Positions 8,970 to 19,285 are shown, numbered from the stretch's first letter. The stretch is 64,000 nt of DNA from Bosea sp. RAC05 (GCF_001713455.1 NZ_CP016464.1:1412001-1476000), one strand, 5' to 3'. Program-made: numbers and translations. The notes: generated from the letters alone by a model not told the origin.

Positions 8970-9416
8970 TTGGAGCCGCCATCCTCGCGCAAGGTCCAGA
9001 GCGTGCTCTTCATGTGCGCACAGAACGCCGTGCGCTCGCCGATGGCGGAGGCTATGGCGAAGCATTTCTTCGGCAAATCGGTCTATGTCCAGTCGGCCGG
9101 GGCACGGCGCGGCGAGGTCGATGCCTTCGCGCTGGCGGTGCTCGACGAGATCGGCATCGATGCGCACAAGCACAAGCCGAAATCGATCCAGGAACTGGAG
9201 GAGTGGGAGGGCCTCAACTTCGACCTCATCGTCTCGCTCTCCCCGGAAGCGCATCACAAGGCGCTGGATCTCACCCGGACCGTTGCGGCGGATGTCGAAT
9301 ACTGGCCGACGGTGGACCCCACGGCCGTGCAGGGATCGCGCGACCAGGTCCTGGATGCCTACCGCGCTGTCCGGGATGGCCTGATGCGTCGCATCAAGGA
9401 CCGCCTGACGACCTGA
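8970..9416 (+). CDS. Low-molecular-weight phosphatase family protein
   Basis: About 148 residues of the low-molecular-weight tyrosine phosphatase/arsenate reductase fold. The phosphate-binding loop C-x5-R is CAQNAVRS near the N-terminus, after the usual hydrophobic strand (VQSVLFM). An aspartate in the C-terminal WPTVDPTAVQG is a candidate general acid (inferred). The substrate is unknown. The start is uncertain: TTG at 8970 has GGAAGGGG at ideal spacing, GTG at 8964 overlaps the preceding stop, and TTG at 8955 is also open. Any of these implies translational coupling to the UPF0262 gene. In relatives the next gene is usually infA; here it is not. Confidence 0.9.
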   Translation: MEPPSSRKVQSVLFMCAQNAVRSPMAEAMAKHFFGKSVYVQSAGARRGEVDAFALAVLDEIGIDAHKHKPKSIQELEEWEGLNFDLIVSLSPEAHHKALDLTRTVAADVEYWPTVDPTAVQGSRDQVLDAYRAVRDGLMRRIKDRLTT

Positions 9417-9722
9417 GCGGCGATGCGACAGGCTGTCACGCCGAGGCATCGGGGTCCGGTTGTGGGAGGGCTGTCGTCTCACGCCAGAGGTTGTGGGGAT
9501 GCCCCGAACCGGTCGTGATCAGCGTTGCGGCGATAAACTCAGTCCTGATTCTGCAACTCTAAATAGAGTGCGGCCACGGTACGGCGCGCCACCCGCTCGC
9601 GTCGAGCGATCGCGCTGAGGTGGCTGGCGTTCGCCAGTGTAGCGAAGCCTTAACCCGAGCCGGCCCATCGTCACGCGTCTGCTGGGGGGCTTGCGGGCGG
9701 TCGTCTAACCTTCGGGTCATCC
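9417..9722. other. Intergenic space without recognised gene
   Basis: About 300 bases between the phosphatase gene and the small gene at 9723. No open frame with coding character, tRNA or clear terminator was seen. There is a short hairpin CTGGCGTTCGCCAG at about 9622-9635 and a locally AT-richer patch near 9535-9570 that may hold a promoter. Confidence 0.5.
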
Positions 9723-10100
9723 ATGCATTCGACTACGGTGTCTCCCCCGGCGCGCCGAGGCCTGCTGCCTGCTGGTGACGGGATTGCCCTGTCGCTGATC
9801 GCGCTCGCCAGCCCTCTCGTCGGCCTGCTGGCCGCCGCAGGCGGCGGCGAAGCGGTGCGCGCCGCACCCACGGCCATCGTCTTTTCCCCCTGGACCTCGG
9901 CCGAACAGGCCTTCGATCGCAGCCTCGCGGCGGGGCACCGCGTGGTTCGGTCCGGGCCCCTGGACTTCGTCGTCATCGTCGCTCCGCGTGACGAAGGGGA
10001 GGCGCCTGCGCAACGGCCCGAAGGCGCGCTCCTGCTGGCGACGCTGGCCGGCCTGGCCGGCTGCTTCGACATCGCCGGCGAGCGGGAGGCGCGGTCGTGA
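9723..10100 (+). CDS. Small protein of unknown function, coupled to a chemoreceptor
   Basis: A 125-residue product that I do not recognise. Residues about 15-45 form a hydrophobic segment rich in Ala, Leu and Gly that could be a signal peptide or membrane anchor. Then comes a soluble part ([24 protein letters not shown], then a strand DFVVIVA) and a second hydrophobic patch near the C-terminus ([14 protein letters not shown]). The stop codon overlaps the GTG start of the chemoreceptor gene (GTGA), so the two are almost certainly translated together. A sensory or assembly role with that receptor is plausible but inferred only from this. Confidence 0.6.
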   Translation: MHSTTVSPPARRGLLPAGDGIALSLIALASPLVGLLAAAGGGEAVRAAPTAIVFSPWTSAEQAFDRSLAAGHRVVRSGPLDFVVIVAPRDEGEAPAQRPEGALLLATLAGLAGCFDIAGEREARS

Positions 10101-11554
10101 CCTGGACCCTCGACGCCATCCGCCAGCGCGTGGCCTGGGTCCTGCTGGGGCTCGGTTTCATGCACGTGCCGCTGCTGGCCCTGATCTACTGGCTGCGGGG
10201 GGATGACGGGCTGCTGCCGGTCACGCTGGCCTTCTTCATGGCGGCCGCCGCCATGCTGCTCCATGCGCGCCGGGGCGCGACCGTCGTCACGCAGATCGGC
10301 ATCGCCATCGTCCTGATCGCCCAGGTGTCGATCATGGTCGCCAGCCTTGCCGGCCACCCGTGGCAGCCCGACATGCACATGTACTATTTCGCGGTGCTGG
10401 CCCTGCTCGCCGGCTTCTGCGACTGGCGCCCGATCGTGATGGGGGCGGCCCTCACCGCGGCCCATCATCTCGTTCTGCAGGTCCTCCTGCCATCCGCCGT
10501 GTTCTTCCAGGGTGGCAGCGTGCTGCGCGTCCTGCTGCATGCGGTCATCGTGGTCGTGGAGACGACGTTTCTGGCCATCATCGCCGTCATCATGGAGCGG
10601 ATGTTCCGGATGAACGCGGACAGCCTCGCCCGGGCCCGGGAGATCGCCGAGCGGGAGCGGGCCGCGGGCGAGCGCGAGAAGCGCCTGGCCGACGAGATTC
10701 GTCAGCGCTCGGAGGCGCTGCGCGAGATCGTCGCCGGCTTCCACATCCGCATGGAGCAGGAGATGGCGGTGCTCGACCGCTCCGCCGATGACATGCACGG
10801 CGAAGCCATGGCACTGACCGACACCTCCGATCAGGCGAGGCGGAAGACCATTCTGGTCTCGGACGCGTCCTCGGAGACGATGCTGAGCATCGACCATCTC
10901 TCAGCGGCGAGCGACGAACTGGCCCTGTCCATTTCGGAGATCGGCCGCAGCGTGACGCATTCCGCCCAGGGCTCGACGACGGCCGCCGAACTCGCCCGCA
11001 AGGCCAGCAGCGAGATCGAGGTCCTGGCGCGCAACAGCGAGACGGTCGGGACCGTGGTGGAGCTGATCCGCAGCATCGCCGCACAGACCAGCCTGCTCGC
11101 GCTCAACGCGACGATCGAGGCGGCGCGCGCCGGCGAGATGGGGCGCGGATTTGCAGTCGTCGCCAGCGAGGTGAAGACGCTGTCAGCCCAGACGGCGAAG
11201 GCGACCGACGACGTCTCGGCCCAGATCGGCGCGATGCAGGATGCCACACAGCGATCCCTGAAGGCGATCCGAGACATTGTCACGGCGATCGGCGATGTCG
11301 AGCGCGTCGCCGAGACGATCTCGGTCTCGGTCCAGCAGCAGGGGCAGGCGACCTCGGAAATCGCACATCAGGTCCGGATGTCGTTCGAGGGCGCCAGGCG
11401 CAGCGCCGACATCGTGGCCAGCTTCGAGGCGATGACCGAGGGCGCCCACCATGCCGCACAGCAGGTGCAGGGCTCCGCCGAGGCGCTGGCCGGGCAGGCA
11501 CGCGAGATCCGGGCCGAGGTCGCCGCTTTCTGCGAGCGGGTCGCGGCCGCCTGA
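10097..11554 (+). CDS. Methyl-accepting chemotaxis protein with multi-spanning membrane sensor
   Basis: A chemoreceptor of 485 residues. The first 190 residues contain about six hydrophobic segments rather than the usual two with a periplasmic ligand domain, so sensing is probably within the membrane. A charged linker ([26 protein letters not shown]) leads directly to the signalling helices; no HAMP domain is apparent. The conserved tip that binds CheA/CheW is [33 protein letters not shown]. The GTG start at 10097 overlaps the previous stop, with GGGAGG 7 bases upstream. No che genes are in the window. Confidence 0.9.
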   Translation: MTWTLDAIRQRVAWVLLGLGFMHVPLLALIYWLRGDDGLLPVTLAFFMAAAAMLLHARRGATVVTQIGIAIVLIAQVSIMVASLAGHPWQPDMHMYYFAVLALLAGFCDWRPIVMGAALTAAHHLVLQVLLPSAVFFQGGSVLRVLLHAVIVVVETTFLAIIAVIMERMFRMNADSLARAREIAERERAAGEREKRLADEIRQRSEALREIVAGFHIRMEQEMAVLDRSADDMHGEAMALTDTSDQARRKTILVSDASSETMLSIDHLSAASDELALSISEIGRSVTHSAQGSTTAAELARKASSEIEVLARNSETVGTVVELIRSIAAQTSLLALNATIEAARAGEMGRGFAVVASEVKTLSAQTAKATDDVSAQIGAMQDATQRSLKAIRDIVTAIGDVERVAETISVSVQQQGQATSEIAHQVRMSFEGARRSADIVASFEAMTEGAHHAAQQVQGSAEALAGQAREIRAEVAAFCERVAAA

Positions 11555-11555
11555 G

Positions 11556-12773
11556 CTACCAGCCGCGGCCGGGCCCGACCGGGCCTATTCCGAGCCAGTG
11601 CCCGAGCGTCGCGGCGATGTCGGCGAAGCTCTCGCGCCGGCCGATCGGCTCCGGCGCGATGCCGGGGCCGAAGGCGAGGATCGGCACGTGCTCGCGCGTG
11701 TGGTCGGTGCCCGGCCAGGTCGGGTCGTTGCCGTGATCGGCAGTGAGGATGGCGAGATCGCCGGGGCGCAGCGCCGCTTCGAGCCGCGGCAGCATCGCGT
11801 CGAAGGCTTCGAGGGCCGCCGCATAGCCCGGCACGTCGCGGCGGTGCCCGAACTCGGTGTCGAAATCGACGAGATTGACGAAGCAGAACCCGCCATCGGG
11901 CAATCGCTCCCAGGCGGCGAGCGCGGCCTCGAACATGGCCGCGTTGCCGAACGGCTTGATCTCCTCGCCCGTGGCGCGATGGGCAAAAATGTCGCCGATC
12001 TTGCCGACGGTGACGAGCGGGCGGCCCTGTGCCGCGAGGCGGTCCAGGATCGTCTCCTCCGGCGGCGGAATCGCGAAGTCCTTGCGGTTGCCCGTGCGCG
12101 TAAAGCCCGTCTCCGGCGTCCCGACGAAGGGGCGGGCGATGACGCGCCCGATCCGCAGCGGATCGACCAGCACGCGCACCTTTCGACACAGGTCGTAGAG
12201 GCGTTCGAGCCCGAAATGCTGTTCGTGCGCGGCGATCTGCAGCACGGAGTCGACGGAGGTGTAGCAGATCGGCTTGCCGGTCGCGATGTGCTCAGCCGCG
12301 AGCTCGTCGATGATCGCGGTGCCCGAGGCGTGCCGGTTGCCGAGGACGCCGGGCAGGGCGCCGGCACGGATGATCGCGTCGACCAGCTCCGGCGGGAACG
12401 ACTGCTCGAGAGCGGTGAAGTACCCCCATGGGAACGAGACCGGGCAGCCAGCGATCTCCCAGTGTCCCGATGGCGTGTCCTTGCCCTGGCTGCGCTCGAC
12501 GCCGTAGCCGTACCGGCCCTCGGGCCTTGTCGGCTTTGCGATCCCCGCCAGCGGGGTCCCCGTGGAGGCCTCGCATGCATGGGCGAGCCCGAGTCGCACG
12601 AGATTCGGCAGGGCCAGCGCGCCGCTGCGCAGACCGGCGCGGTCGCCTCGCCCCTCCGCGCAGGCCAGGGCGATGTGGCCGAGCGTATCGGCGCCGTGAT
12701 CGCCGTAGAGATGCGCGTCCTCGGCGCCGCCGCAGCCGACCGAATCGAGCACGATCAGGATCGCCCGGGCCAT
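11556..12773 (-). CDS. deoB: Phosphopentomutase
   Basis: Interconverts (deoxy)ribose 1-phosphate and 5-phosphate in nucleoside catabolism. The protein has 405 residues, close to the family norm, in the alkaline phosphatase superfamily. Metal-site and phosphorylation motifs are visible: [16 protein letters not shown] at the N-terminus, KDTPSGHWE (nucleophile Thr), [12 protein letters not shown], and [20 protein letters not shown]. The start is only 2 bases after the stop of the upstream yejF-like gene on the same strand, so it appears to be the last gene of that operon, an unusual association. No other nucleoside catabolism gene is nearby. Confidence 0.97.
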   Translation of the reverse strand: MARAILIVLDSVGCGGAEDAHLYGDHGADTLGHIALACAEGRGDRAGLRSGALALPNLVRLGLAHACEASTGTPLAGIAKPTRPEGRYGYGVERSQGKDTPSGHWEIAGCPVSFPWGYFTALEQSFPPELVDAIIRAGALPGVLGNRHASGTAIIDELAAEHIATGKPICYTSVDSVLQIAAHEQHFGLERLYDLCRKVRVLVDPLRIGRVIARPFVGTPETGFTRTGNRKDFAIPPPEETILDRLAAQGRPLVTVGKIGDIFAHRATGEEIKPFGNAAMFEAALAAWERLPDGGFCFVNLVDFDTEFGHRRDVPGYAAALEAFDAMLPRLEAALRPGDLAILTADHGNDPTWPGTDHTREHVPILAFGPGIAPEPIGRRESFADIAATLGHWLGIGPVGPGRGW

Positions 12774-12775
12774 CG

Positions 12776-14407
12776 TCAGTCCCGGACCGCGGCGCTCGAC
12801 GCCGGTTCGAGGTTCAGCGCGGCGGCGAGCAGCGCCTGGGTATAGGCCTCGCGGGGCTGCGAGAAGATCGTCTCGGCGGGACCTTCCTCGACCACCCGGC
12901 CGTTCTGCATCACCACCACGCGATGAGCCATCGCCCTGACGACCTTGAGGTCGTGGCTGATGAAGAGATAACCGAGCTGGCGCCGGGCCTGCAGATCGCG
13001 CAGCAATTCGACGATCTGCACCTGCACCGACATGTCGAGCGCCGAGGTCGGTTCGTCCAGCACGATGAAGCGGGGATCGAGCGCCATGGCGCGCGCGATC
13101 GCGATGCGCTGGCGCTGCCCGCCCGAGAACTCGTGCGGGTAGCGGTCCATCGCCGAGGGATCGAGGCCGACATCGGTCAGGGCCTGCGCCACCACCTCGC
13201 GACGCTGCGCATAGCTCTGCTGCTTCGCCTGGACCGTCAGACCCTCGGCGACGATCTCCGCAACCGACATGCGCGGCGACAGCGAGCCATAGGGGTCCTG
13301 GAAGACGACCTGCAGGTCCTTGCGCTTGGGCCTGACCTGGGCACTCGACAGTCCGTCGATCCGGTCGCCGAGAAAGACGATCGGTCCCTCCGACGAGATC
13401 AACCTGAGAATGGCTAGCCCGAGCGTCGTCTTGCCGGAGCCCGATTCGCCGACCACGCCGAGCGTCTCTCCCGCGCGGACCTTGACCGAAATGCCGTCGA
13501 CCGCCTTCACATGGCCGGTCGTCTTGCGCAGGAAGCCCGTCTTGATCGGGAACCAGACCTTGATCGGCCCCGCCTCGACCAGCGTCGCGGCATCGTCAGG
13601 CACCGGGGCAGGGCGGCCCTTGGGCTCGGCCGCCAGGAGGCGCTGGGTGTAGGCATGCTGCGGGCTGCCGAAGATCTCCGCCACGGGCCCCTGCTCGACG
13701 ATCTGGCCCTTCAGCATCACGCAGACCCGGTCGGCGATGCGCCGGACGATGCCGAGATCATGGGTGATGAACAGCATCGCCATGCCGAGCCGCTCCTGCA
13801 GTTCCTTGAGCAGCTTCAGGATCTGCGCCTGCACGGTGACGTCGAGCGCCGTGGTCGGCTCGTCGGCGATCAGGAGATGCGGCTCGTTGGCGAGCGCCAT
13901 GGCGATCATCACACGCTGGCGCTGGCCGCCGGAGAGCTGGTGCGGATAGGCGTCGAGCCGGCTGGCGGCGTCGCGGATGCCGACCAGTTCCAGCAGTTCG
14001 AGCGTGCGGGCCCGCGCGGCCTCGCCCCGCAGACCCTTGTGAAGCTCGAGGATCTCGCCGATCTGCCGCTGGATCGTGTGCAGCGGGTTGAGCGAGGTCA
14101 TCGGCTCCTGGAACACCATGGTGATGTCGTTGCCGCGCACCTTGCGCATCGCGTCCTCATCGGCCGCGATCAGGTCCTGCCCCTCGAACAGCACCTTCCC
14201 GGAGGGATGATGCGCGGACGGATAGTTCAGCAGCTTGAGGATCGACAGCGCCGTGACCGACTTGCCCGAGCCCGACTCGCCGACGATGGCGAGCGTCTCG
14301 CCCCGGGCGAGGTCGAAGGACACCCGATCGACGGCCAGCGTCTCGCGCCCGCCCTGGCGGAAGGCGACGGAGAGATCCTGGACGGAGAGGAGGGGGAGTG
14401 AGGTCAT
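12776..14407 (-). CDS. yejF: Peptide ABC transporter, tandem ATPase (YejF type)
   Basis: Two ATP-binding cassettes in one chain of 543 residues, powering uptake of oligopeptides through the YejB/YejE channel. Walker A motifs are GESGSGKS (43-50) and GESGSGKT (320-327). Both halves have an LSGGQRQR or FSGGQRQR signature and a DEPT Walker B. The start is ATG at 14407, which overlaps the stop of the permease gene (ATGA). The reading frame remains open for another 340 codons upstream, but that part is an out-of-frame shadow of the permease and should not be included. Confidence 0.95.
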   Translation of the reverse strand: MTSLPLLSVQDLSVAFRQGGRETLAVDRVSFDLARGETLAIVGESGSGKSVTALSILKLLNYPSAHHPSGKVLFEGQDLIAADEDAMRKVRGNDITMVFQEPMTSLNPLHTIQRQIGEILELHKGLRGEAARARTLELLELVGIRDAASRLDAYPHQLSGGQRQRVMIAMALANEPHLLIADEPTTALDVTVQAQILKLLKELQERLGMAMLFITHDLGIVRRIADRVCVMLKGQIVEQGPVAEIFGSPQHAYTQRLLAAEPKGRPAPVPDDAATLVEAGPIKVWFPIKTGFLRKTTGHVKAVDGISVKVRAGETLGVVGESGSGKTTLGLAILRLISSEGPIVFLGDRIDGLSSAQVRPKRKDLQVVFQDPYGSLSPRMSVAEIVAEGLTVQAKQQSYAQRREVVAQALTDVGLDPSAMDRYPHEFSGGQRQRIAIARAMALDPRFIVLDEPTSALDMSVQVQIVELLRDLQARRQLGYLFISHDLKVVRAMAHRVVVMQNGRVVEEGPAETIFSQPREAYTQALLAAALNLEPASSAAVRD

Positions 14408-15579
14408 GCGAACGTCTTCCGCGGGTCGAACGCATCCCGCACCGCCTCGCCGATGAAGATCAGCAGCGACAGCATCAGCGCGATCACGACGAAGCCCGAG
14501 AGGCCGAGCCAGGGGGCCTGCAGGTTGGATTTGCCCTGCGCCAGAAGCTCGCCCAGCGAGGGCGAGCCCGGCGGCAAGCCGAAGCCGAGGAAGTCGAGCG
14601 AGGTCAGGGTCGTGATCGAGCCGTTGAGGATGAAGGGCAGGAAGGTCAGGGTCGCCACCATCGCATTGGGCAGCAGGTGCTTGACCATGATGGCGCGGTC
14701 GGAGAGCCCGAGCGCCCGCGCCGCCCGGACATATTCGAAGTTGCGCGCCCTCAGGAACTCGGCCCGGACCACGCCGACCAGCGCGACCCAGGAGAACAAG
14801 AGCAGGATGCCGAGCAGCACGAAGAAGCTCGGCGTGATGATCGCCGCGACGATGATCAGCAGGTAGAGCGCCGGGATCGACGTCCAGATCTCGATCACGC
14901 GCTGGAAGATCAGGTCGGTCCAGCCGCCGAAATAGCCCTGGATGGCGCCGGCCGCGATGCCGATCACAGAGGAGATCCCGCACAGGATCAGCCCGAACAG
15001 GATCGAGATGCGGAAGCCGTAGATCAGCCGGGCGACGACGTCGCGGCCCTGGTCGTCGGTGCCGAGCCAGTTCCATTCGAGGTCGCGGCAGCCCGTCCCA
15101 CCGGTCCGCTGCGCGATGCCCTTGCACTGCTCGTCCTTGAGCATCCAGGTCGGCGGCGCCGGCGCGGGCACCGGCAGGTCGAGGTTGTGCGTGCGGTAGC
15201 TGTAGCGGATCGGCGGCCAGACCGCGAAACCGTTGGCGCCGATCTCCTTGGCGATGACGGGGTCGCGATAGTCGGTGGTCGCGAGGAAGCCGCCGAACTT
15301 CTCCTCCGGATAGTTCACCGCGACCGGGAACAGCCACTCGCCCTTGTAACGGACGATCAGCGGCCGGTCGTTGGCCAGGAACTCGGCGAAGAGCGACAGG
15401 ACGAACAGCGTCAGGAAGATCCAGAGCGACCACCAGCCGCGCCGGTTGGCCTTGAAGTTGTCGAGCCGGCGCCGGTTGATCGGCGAGAGCTTGAGCCAGC
15501 CCTGGGCAGCCTCGGCCGGGGCGAGCGGGGCCTCGCCACGCAGGGCGGCGGTTGGCGGGGCGGTCAGCGTGTCGCTCAT
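14404..15579 (-). CDS. yejE: Peptide ABC transporter permease (YejE type)
   Basis: An inner-membrane permease of 391 residues. A cytosolic N-terminus ends in SPINRRRLDNFKANRRGWWS, then the first membrane segment, a long periplasmic loop (about residues 70-185, including GTDDQGRDVVARLIYG), and further membrane segments. The EAA-type loop contacting the ATPase is EYVRAARALGLSDRAIMVKHLLPNA. The large loop with TDYRDPVIAKEI is typical of YejE rather than DppC. It sits one base after yejB and overlaps yejF by four bases. Confidence 0.94.
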   Translation of the reverse strand: MSDTLTAPPTAALRGEAPLAPAEAAQGWLKLSPINRRRLDNFKANRRGWWSLWIFLTLFVLSLFAEFLANDRPLIVRYKGEWLFPVAVNYPEEKFGGFLATTDYRDPVIAKEIGANGFAVWPPIRYSYRTHNLDLPVPAPAPPTWMLKDEQCKGIAQRTGGTGCRDLEWNWLGTDDQGRDVVARLIYGFRISILFGLILCGISSVIGIAAGAIQGYFGGWTDLIFQRVIEIWTSIPALYLLIIVAAIITPSFFVLLGILLLFSWVALVGVVRAEFLRARNFEYVRAARALGLSDRAIMVKHLLPNAMVATLTFLPFILNGSITTLTSLDFLGFGLPPGSPSLGELLAQGKSNLQAPWLGLSGFVVIALMLSLLIFIGEAVRDAFDPRKTFA

Positions 15580-15580
15580 C

Positions 15581-16678
15581 TCAGGTCTCCCGCGTCTCGA
15601 AATCGATGCGGGGATCGACCCAGGTATAGGTCAGGTCGGTGAGGAGATGCACGACGAGGCCGATCAGCGAGAAGATGTAGAGGTTGGCAAAGACCACCGG
15701 GTAGTCGCGGTTGACGATCGCCTCGAAGGAGAGGAGCCCCAGCCCGTCGAGCGAGAAGATCGTCTCGATCAGCAGCGAGCCGGCGAAGAGCGCGCCGACG
15801 AAGGCGCCGGGAAAACCCGCGATCACGATCAGCATCGCGTTGCGGAAGACGTGGCCGTAGAGCACGCCGCGCTCGGACAGCCCCTTCATCCGCGCCGTCA
15901 GGACGTATTGCTTGCGGATCTCGTCGAGGAAGGAGTTCTTGGTCAGGAGCGTCGAGGTCGCGAAGGCCCCGAGCGCCATCGCCGTGACCGGCAGGGCGAT
16001 GTGCCAGAGATAATCCGCGATTTTGCCGAAGAAGCTGAGCTGCGAGAAATTGTCGGAGTGCAGCCCGCGCAGCGGGAAGATCTGCCAGAACGACCCGCCG
16101 GCAAACAGCACGATCAGCAGGATCGCGAACAGGAAGCCGGGAATGGCGTAGCCGACGATGACCACGGCGCTCGTCCAGGTGTCGAAGCGCGAGCCGTCCT
16201 TCACCGCCTTGCGGATGCCGAGCGGAATCGAGATCGCATAGGACAGGAGCGTCATCCAAAGCCCGAGCGAGATCGAGACCGGCAGCTTCTCCTTGATCAG
16301 CTGAAGCACCGGGGCGTCGCGGAAATAGCTGCGGCCGAAATCGAAGCGGATGTAGTCGCCGAGCATCTTGAGGAAGCGCTCATGCGCCGGCTTGTCGAAG
16401 CCGAACTGCTTTTCCAGCTCCTTGATGAAGGCCGGGTCCAGGCCCTGCGCCCCGCGATAGGCCGAGCCGGCGTCGCCAGCCGCCTGCGCGCCGGCATCGC
16501 CGCCGGAGCCGCCGCCGACGCGGTCCGCCGCGCCGCCGCTATTGGGGTTCTGAAGCTGCGAGATGACCCGTTCCACCGGCCCGCCCGGGGCGAACTGCAC
16601 GATCACGAAGGAGATCAGCAGGATGCCGAACAGGGTCGGCACCATCAGAGCGAGGCGGCGCGCGATATAGCTCAGCAT
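15581..16678 (-). CDS. yejB: Peptide ABC transporter permease (YejB type)
   Basis: The partner permease of 365 residues. It starts [37 protein letters not shown], the classic DppB/YejB N-terminal membrane segment. A Gly/Ala-rich insert lies at about 48-75. The ATPase-contact loop is [25 protein letters not shown]. It is the second gene of the yejABEF-like operon, starting 6 bases after the substrate-binding protein. Confidence 0.94.
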   Translation of the reverse strand: MLSYIARRLALMVPTLFGILLISFVIVQFAPGGPVERVISQLQNPNSGGAADRVGGGSGGDAGAQAAGDAGSAYRGAQGLDPAFIKELEKQFGFDKPAHERFLKMLGDYIRFDFGRSYFRDAPVLQLIKEKLPVSISLGLWMTLLSYAISIPLGIRKAVKDGSRFDTWTSAVVIVGYAIPGFLFAILLIVLFAGGSFWQIFPLRGLHSDNFSQLSFFGKIADYLWHIALPVTAMALGAFATSTLLTKNSFLDEIRKQYVLTARMKGLSERGVLYGHVFRNAMLIVIAGFPGAFVGALFAGSLLIETIFSLDGLGLLSFEAIVNRDYPVVFANLYIFSLIGLVVHLLTDLTYTWVDPRIDFETRET

Positions 16679-16684
16679 GCCGGC

Positions 16685-18553
16685 TCAAGCCTTCCCGATC
16701 CGCTTCGCCTTGTCGGCGTCGTACCACCAGATCGACGGCGCGCCCGAGCCGAACTTGGGCTTGGTCTGCGGCCGGTCGAACATGTCCCAATAGGCGAGCC
16801 ACTCGGTCGGGTTCCACCACATCGGAATCCAGTAGCGCCCCGCGCGCAGCACGCGGTCGAGGCATTTGGCCGCGATGACGACCTCGGCATAGCTGTCGGC
16901 CTGGCCGATCGCGGCGATCATCGCATCGACGGCCGGATGGCTGACGCCGCCGACATTGCGCGAGCCGCGGGTCTTGGCCGCCTCCGAGCCATAGACGATG
17001 CGCAGGCTGTCGCTGGGGATGGAACTGCCACCCAGCGCCCGGCTGATGATGTCGAAGTCGAACTCGTCGAGGCGGCGCTGATACTGCGCGCCGTCGACGA
17101 TACGCGAGGTCGCGGTGATGCCCAGCCGCTTCAGATTGGCCTGGAAGGGCTGCGTGTGGGGCTGCAGCGCGCCCTGCGAATCGAGGAACTCGATCTCGAA
17201 GGGCTGGCCGTTCGGCAGCTTGAGGACATTGCCGTCGCGCTTGCAGCCGGCGGCGCGGAACATCTCGTCGGCGCGGCGCAACAGGGCGCGGTCGCTGCCC
17301 GATCCGTCGGAGACCGGCGGCAGGAAGGGCTCGCCGAAGACCTCGTCGGGCACCTGGCCGCGGAAGGGCTCGAGCAGCTTGAACTCGGCGGCAGACGGCA
17401 GGCCGACGGCCTTGGAATCCGAATTCTCGAAATAGGACGTCATCCGCGCGAAGGACGAGAACATGATGTTCTTGTTCGTCCATTCGAAATCGAAGCACAG
17501 GCCGAGCGCCTCGCGAATGCGCGGATCGGCGAATTTCTCGCGGCGCAGGTTGAAGATCCAGCCCTGCGAGCCTGTCGGGTCGGTCTTCGGCAGGCTCTCC
17601 TTCTTGACCTTGCCGTCATGCAGCGCAGGGAAGTCGTAGCCCGTCGCCCAGATGCGGGAGGTGAACTCCTCCTGGAAGGTGATGACGCCGCTCTTGAAGG
17701 CCTCGAACGCCACCTGCCGGTCGCGGAAATACTCCCAGCGCACCCGGTCGAAATTGTTGACGCCGATGTTCACCGGCAGGTCGCGGCCCCAATAGGTCGC
17801 CACGCGCTCGAACTCGATGAAGCGGCCCTGCTCGAATCGCCCGACGCGATAGGGGCCCGAGCCGAGCGGCGGCTCGAGCGTCGAGGCCTCGAAGTTGCGG
17901 GTCGACCAGAAGGCTTCCGAAAACACCGGCAGCCCGGCGACGATCAGGTGCAGGTCGCGGCTGCGCTTGGGCGAGAGTTGCGCGACGAAGATGTCGTCGC
18001 TCTCGGCCGTGGCGGAGACGAGCTCGTTCAGCATCAGCCGGTAGGACGGGTGCCCCTTGCTCTTCAGCAGGTTCATGCTGAAGGCGACGTCGCGGGCGGT
18101 GACGCGGCTGCCGTCATGGAAGCGCGCCTCCGGCCGCAGGCGGAACCGATAGGTCAGCTTGTCAGGGGAAATCGCGACACTCTTGGCCAGCAGCCCGTAG
18201 AGCGTGCCCGGTTCGTCGCCCGAGCCCGACATCAGGCTGTCGAAGCAGGAATCCATGCCCGCCGCGCCGTCGCCCTGCAGGACGAAGGTGTTCAGCGTGT
18301 TGAAGGTGTCGAAGCTCTGGTTGCCGCTGGCGCGCTTGATCTGGACGGTCAGCGTGCCGCCCTTGGGCGCCTTCGGGTTCACATAAGGGAAATGCGGAAA
18401 ATCGGCGGGCAGGCCGAGTTCGCCGAAGGTCGAGAGACCATGCGTCTCGACGCCTTGCGCGACCGCGCGCCCTCCCAGGCCCGGCAGCGCCGTGCCGCCC
18501 GCGAGGAGAGCAGCCCCCTCCAGAACCCGACGGCGCGTCATGCGGATCGTCAT
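16685..18553 (-). CDS. yejA: Peptide ABC transporter substrate-binding protein, Tat-exported (YejA type)
   Basis: A periplasmic binding protein of 622 residues of the dipeptide/oligopeptide family. The N-terminus MTIRMTRRRVLEGAALLAGG has a twin-arginine motif followed by a hydrophobic core, so export by the Tat route is likely. Family features include YRVGRFEQGRFIEFERV, the PKTDPTGSQGWIFNLRREKFADPRIREAL segment and a long C-terminal lobe. I place the start at 18553, where GAGGAG is about 10 bases upstream; the open frame extends 30 codons further. It is the first gene of the operon yejA-yejB-yejE-yejF-deoB. Confidence 0.93.
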   Translation of the reverse strand: MTIRMTRRRVLEGAALLAGGTALPGLGGRAVAQGVETHGLSTFGELGLPADFPHFPYVNPKAPKGGTLTVQIKRASGNQSFDTFNTLNTFVLQGDGAAGMDSCFDSLMSGSGDEPGTLYGLLAKSVAISPDKLTYRFRLRPEARFHDGSRVTARDVAFSMNLLKSKGHPSYRLMLNELVSATAESDDIFVAQLSPKRSRDLHLIVAGLPVFSEAFWSTRNFEASTLEPPLGSGPYRVGRFEQGRFIEFERVATYWGRDLPVNIGVNNFDRVRWEYFRDRQVAFEAFKSGVITFQEEFTSRIWATGYDFPALHDGKVKKESLPKTDPTGSQGWIFNLRREKFADPRIREALGLCFDFEWTNKNIMFSSFARMTSYFENSDSKAVGLPSAAEFKLLEPFRGQVPDEVFGEPFLPPVSDGSGSDRALLRRADEMFRAAGCKRDGNVLKLPNGQPFEIEFLDSQGALQPHTQPFQANLKRLGITATSRIVDGAQYQRRLDEFDFDIISRALGGSSIPSDSLRIVYGSEAAKTRGSRNVGGVSHPAVDAMIAAIGQADSYAEVVIAAKCLDRVLRAGRYWIPMWWNPTEWLAYWDMFDRPQTKPKFGSGAPSIWWYDADKAKRIGKA

Positions 18554-18687
18554 CGTGTCGCGTCTCCTCGTCGATGGCGGGGCGTCCGAATCGCCCGGTT
18601 TCATCTGGCCCGCCCTGTCGGCAGGCGCAACATCGCACATCATCGTGGCGGCAACACCGTGACCGGCGCAAGCGCCGGGCCGGCAAA

Positions 18688-18714
18688 GAAAAAGCCGGGC
18701 GGTGCGCCCGGCTT
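18688..18714 (-). terminator. Intrinsic terminator after the cytochrome c gene
   Basis: On the minus strand a 9-base-pair stem (AAGCCGGGC with GCCCGGCTT, five-base loop) is followed by a T-rich run. It lies 32 bases past the stop of the cytochrome c gene and upstream of yejA, so it separates the two transcription units. Confidence 0.85.
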
Positions 18715-18745
18715 CAAAGAAGCGTGACCGTCGAGACGCTGCGGT

Positions 18746-19285
18746 TCAGGGCTTGGGCAGCGGCTTGGGCGCGTCGGCAAGCGAGTTGAGATAGGCGACC
18801 ATGTCGGCGCGGGTGTCGGGGCGTCCGACGCCGGCATAGGCCATGATCGTGCCGGGCATGTAGGCCTTCGGGTTCTTCAGGAAGCCATCGAGCTGCTCGG
18901 CCTCCCACTTCTCGGCCGACTTGCCCTTCATCGCCGCCGAATAGGCGAAGCCGTCCACCGCGCCCTTGTTGCGGGCATAGACGTCATAGAGATGCGGGCC
19001 GATCTTGTTGGCGCCGCCCTTCTCGAAGGTGTGGCAGGCCTTGCAGGCGCCCATGGCCTTTTCGCCGCGGGCCACGTCGGCCTTGGCGAGGCGCACCGCG
19101 ATCGGCTCCTCGGCCGCAGCGGCGGGCCCTGCCGCGGCGGCCACCGGCTGGTCGCTCGGCAGGTCGAAGCCCGGCACGGCGGGCTTCTTCGGCGCGAACA
19201 CGATGCCGGCCGTCATGTTGAGGCCCATCACGACCAGCAGCGTCGAGAGAACGGCACCGGCGATCTTGTTGGTTTCGATATCCAT
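18746..19285 (-). CDS. Membrane-anchored c-type cytochrome (CycM-like)
   Basis: A class I cytochrome c of 179 residues. An uncleaved N-terminal membrane anchor (about residues 8-30, AGAVLSTLLVVMGLNMTAGIVF) and an Ala/Pro-rich linker lead to a periplasmic haem domain. Haem is attached at CKACH (81-85); the axial methionine is probably in AYMPGTIMAYAG. This is the layout of CycM/cytochrome c552, an electron carrier between the bc1 complex and terminal oxidases. I use the ATG at 19285 giving MDIETNKIAG; the frame is open 15 codons upstream. It is divergent from kdsB, a conserved arrangement. Confidence 0.9.
   Translation of the reverse strand: MDIETNKIAGAVLSTLLVVMGLNMTAGIVFAPKKPAVPGFDLPSDQPVAAAAGPAAAAEEPIAVRLAKADVARGEKAMGACKACHTFEKGGANKIGPHLYDVYARNKGAVDGFAYSAAMKGKSAEKWEAEQLDGFLKNPKAYMPGTIMAYAGVGRPDTRADMVAYLNSLADAPKPLPKP

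Noticed and set aside
12774..12775. Fusion of yejF and deoB into one gene
   Set aside because: A stop codon ends yejF and deoB has its own ATG two bases later; they are separate genes.
14408..15433. A 340-codon N-terminal extension of the yejF frame
   Set aside because: It overlaps yejE in another frame, has low-complexity Arg/Ala/Pro composition and no homology-like motifs; the ATG at 14407 with the ATGA overlap is the real start.
15371..18727. An 1118-codon open frame on the plus strand opposite yejE, yejB and yejA
   Set aside because: Its product is an Arg/Glu/Ala/His-rich low-complexity chain, typical of an antisense shadow in high-GC DNA; the minus-strand genes have clear families.
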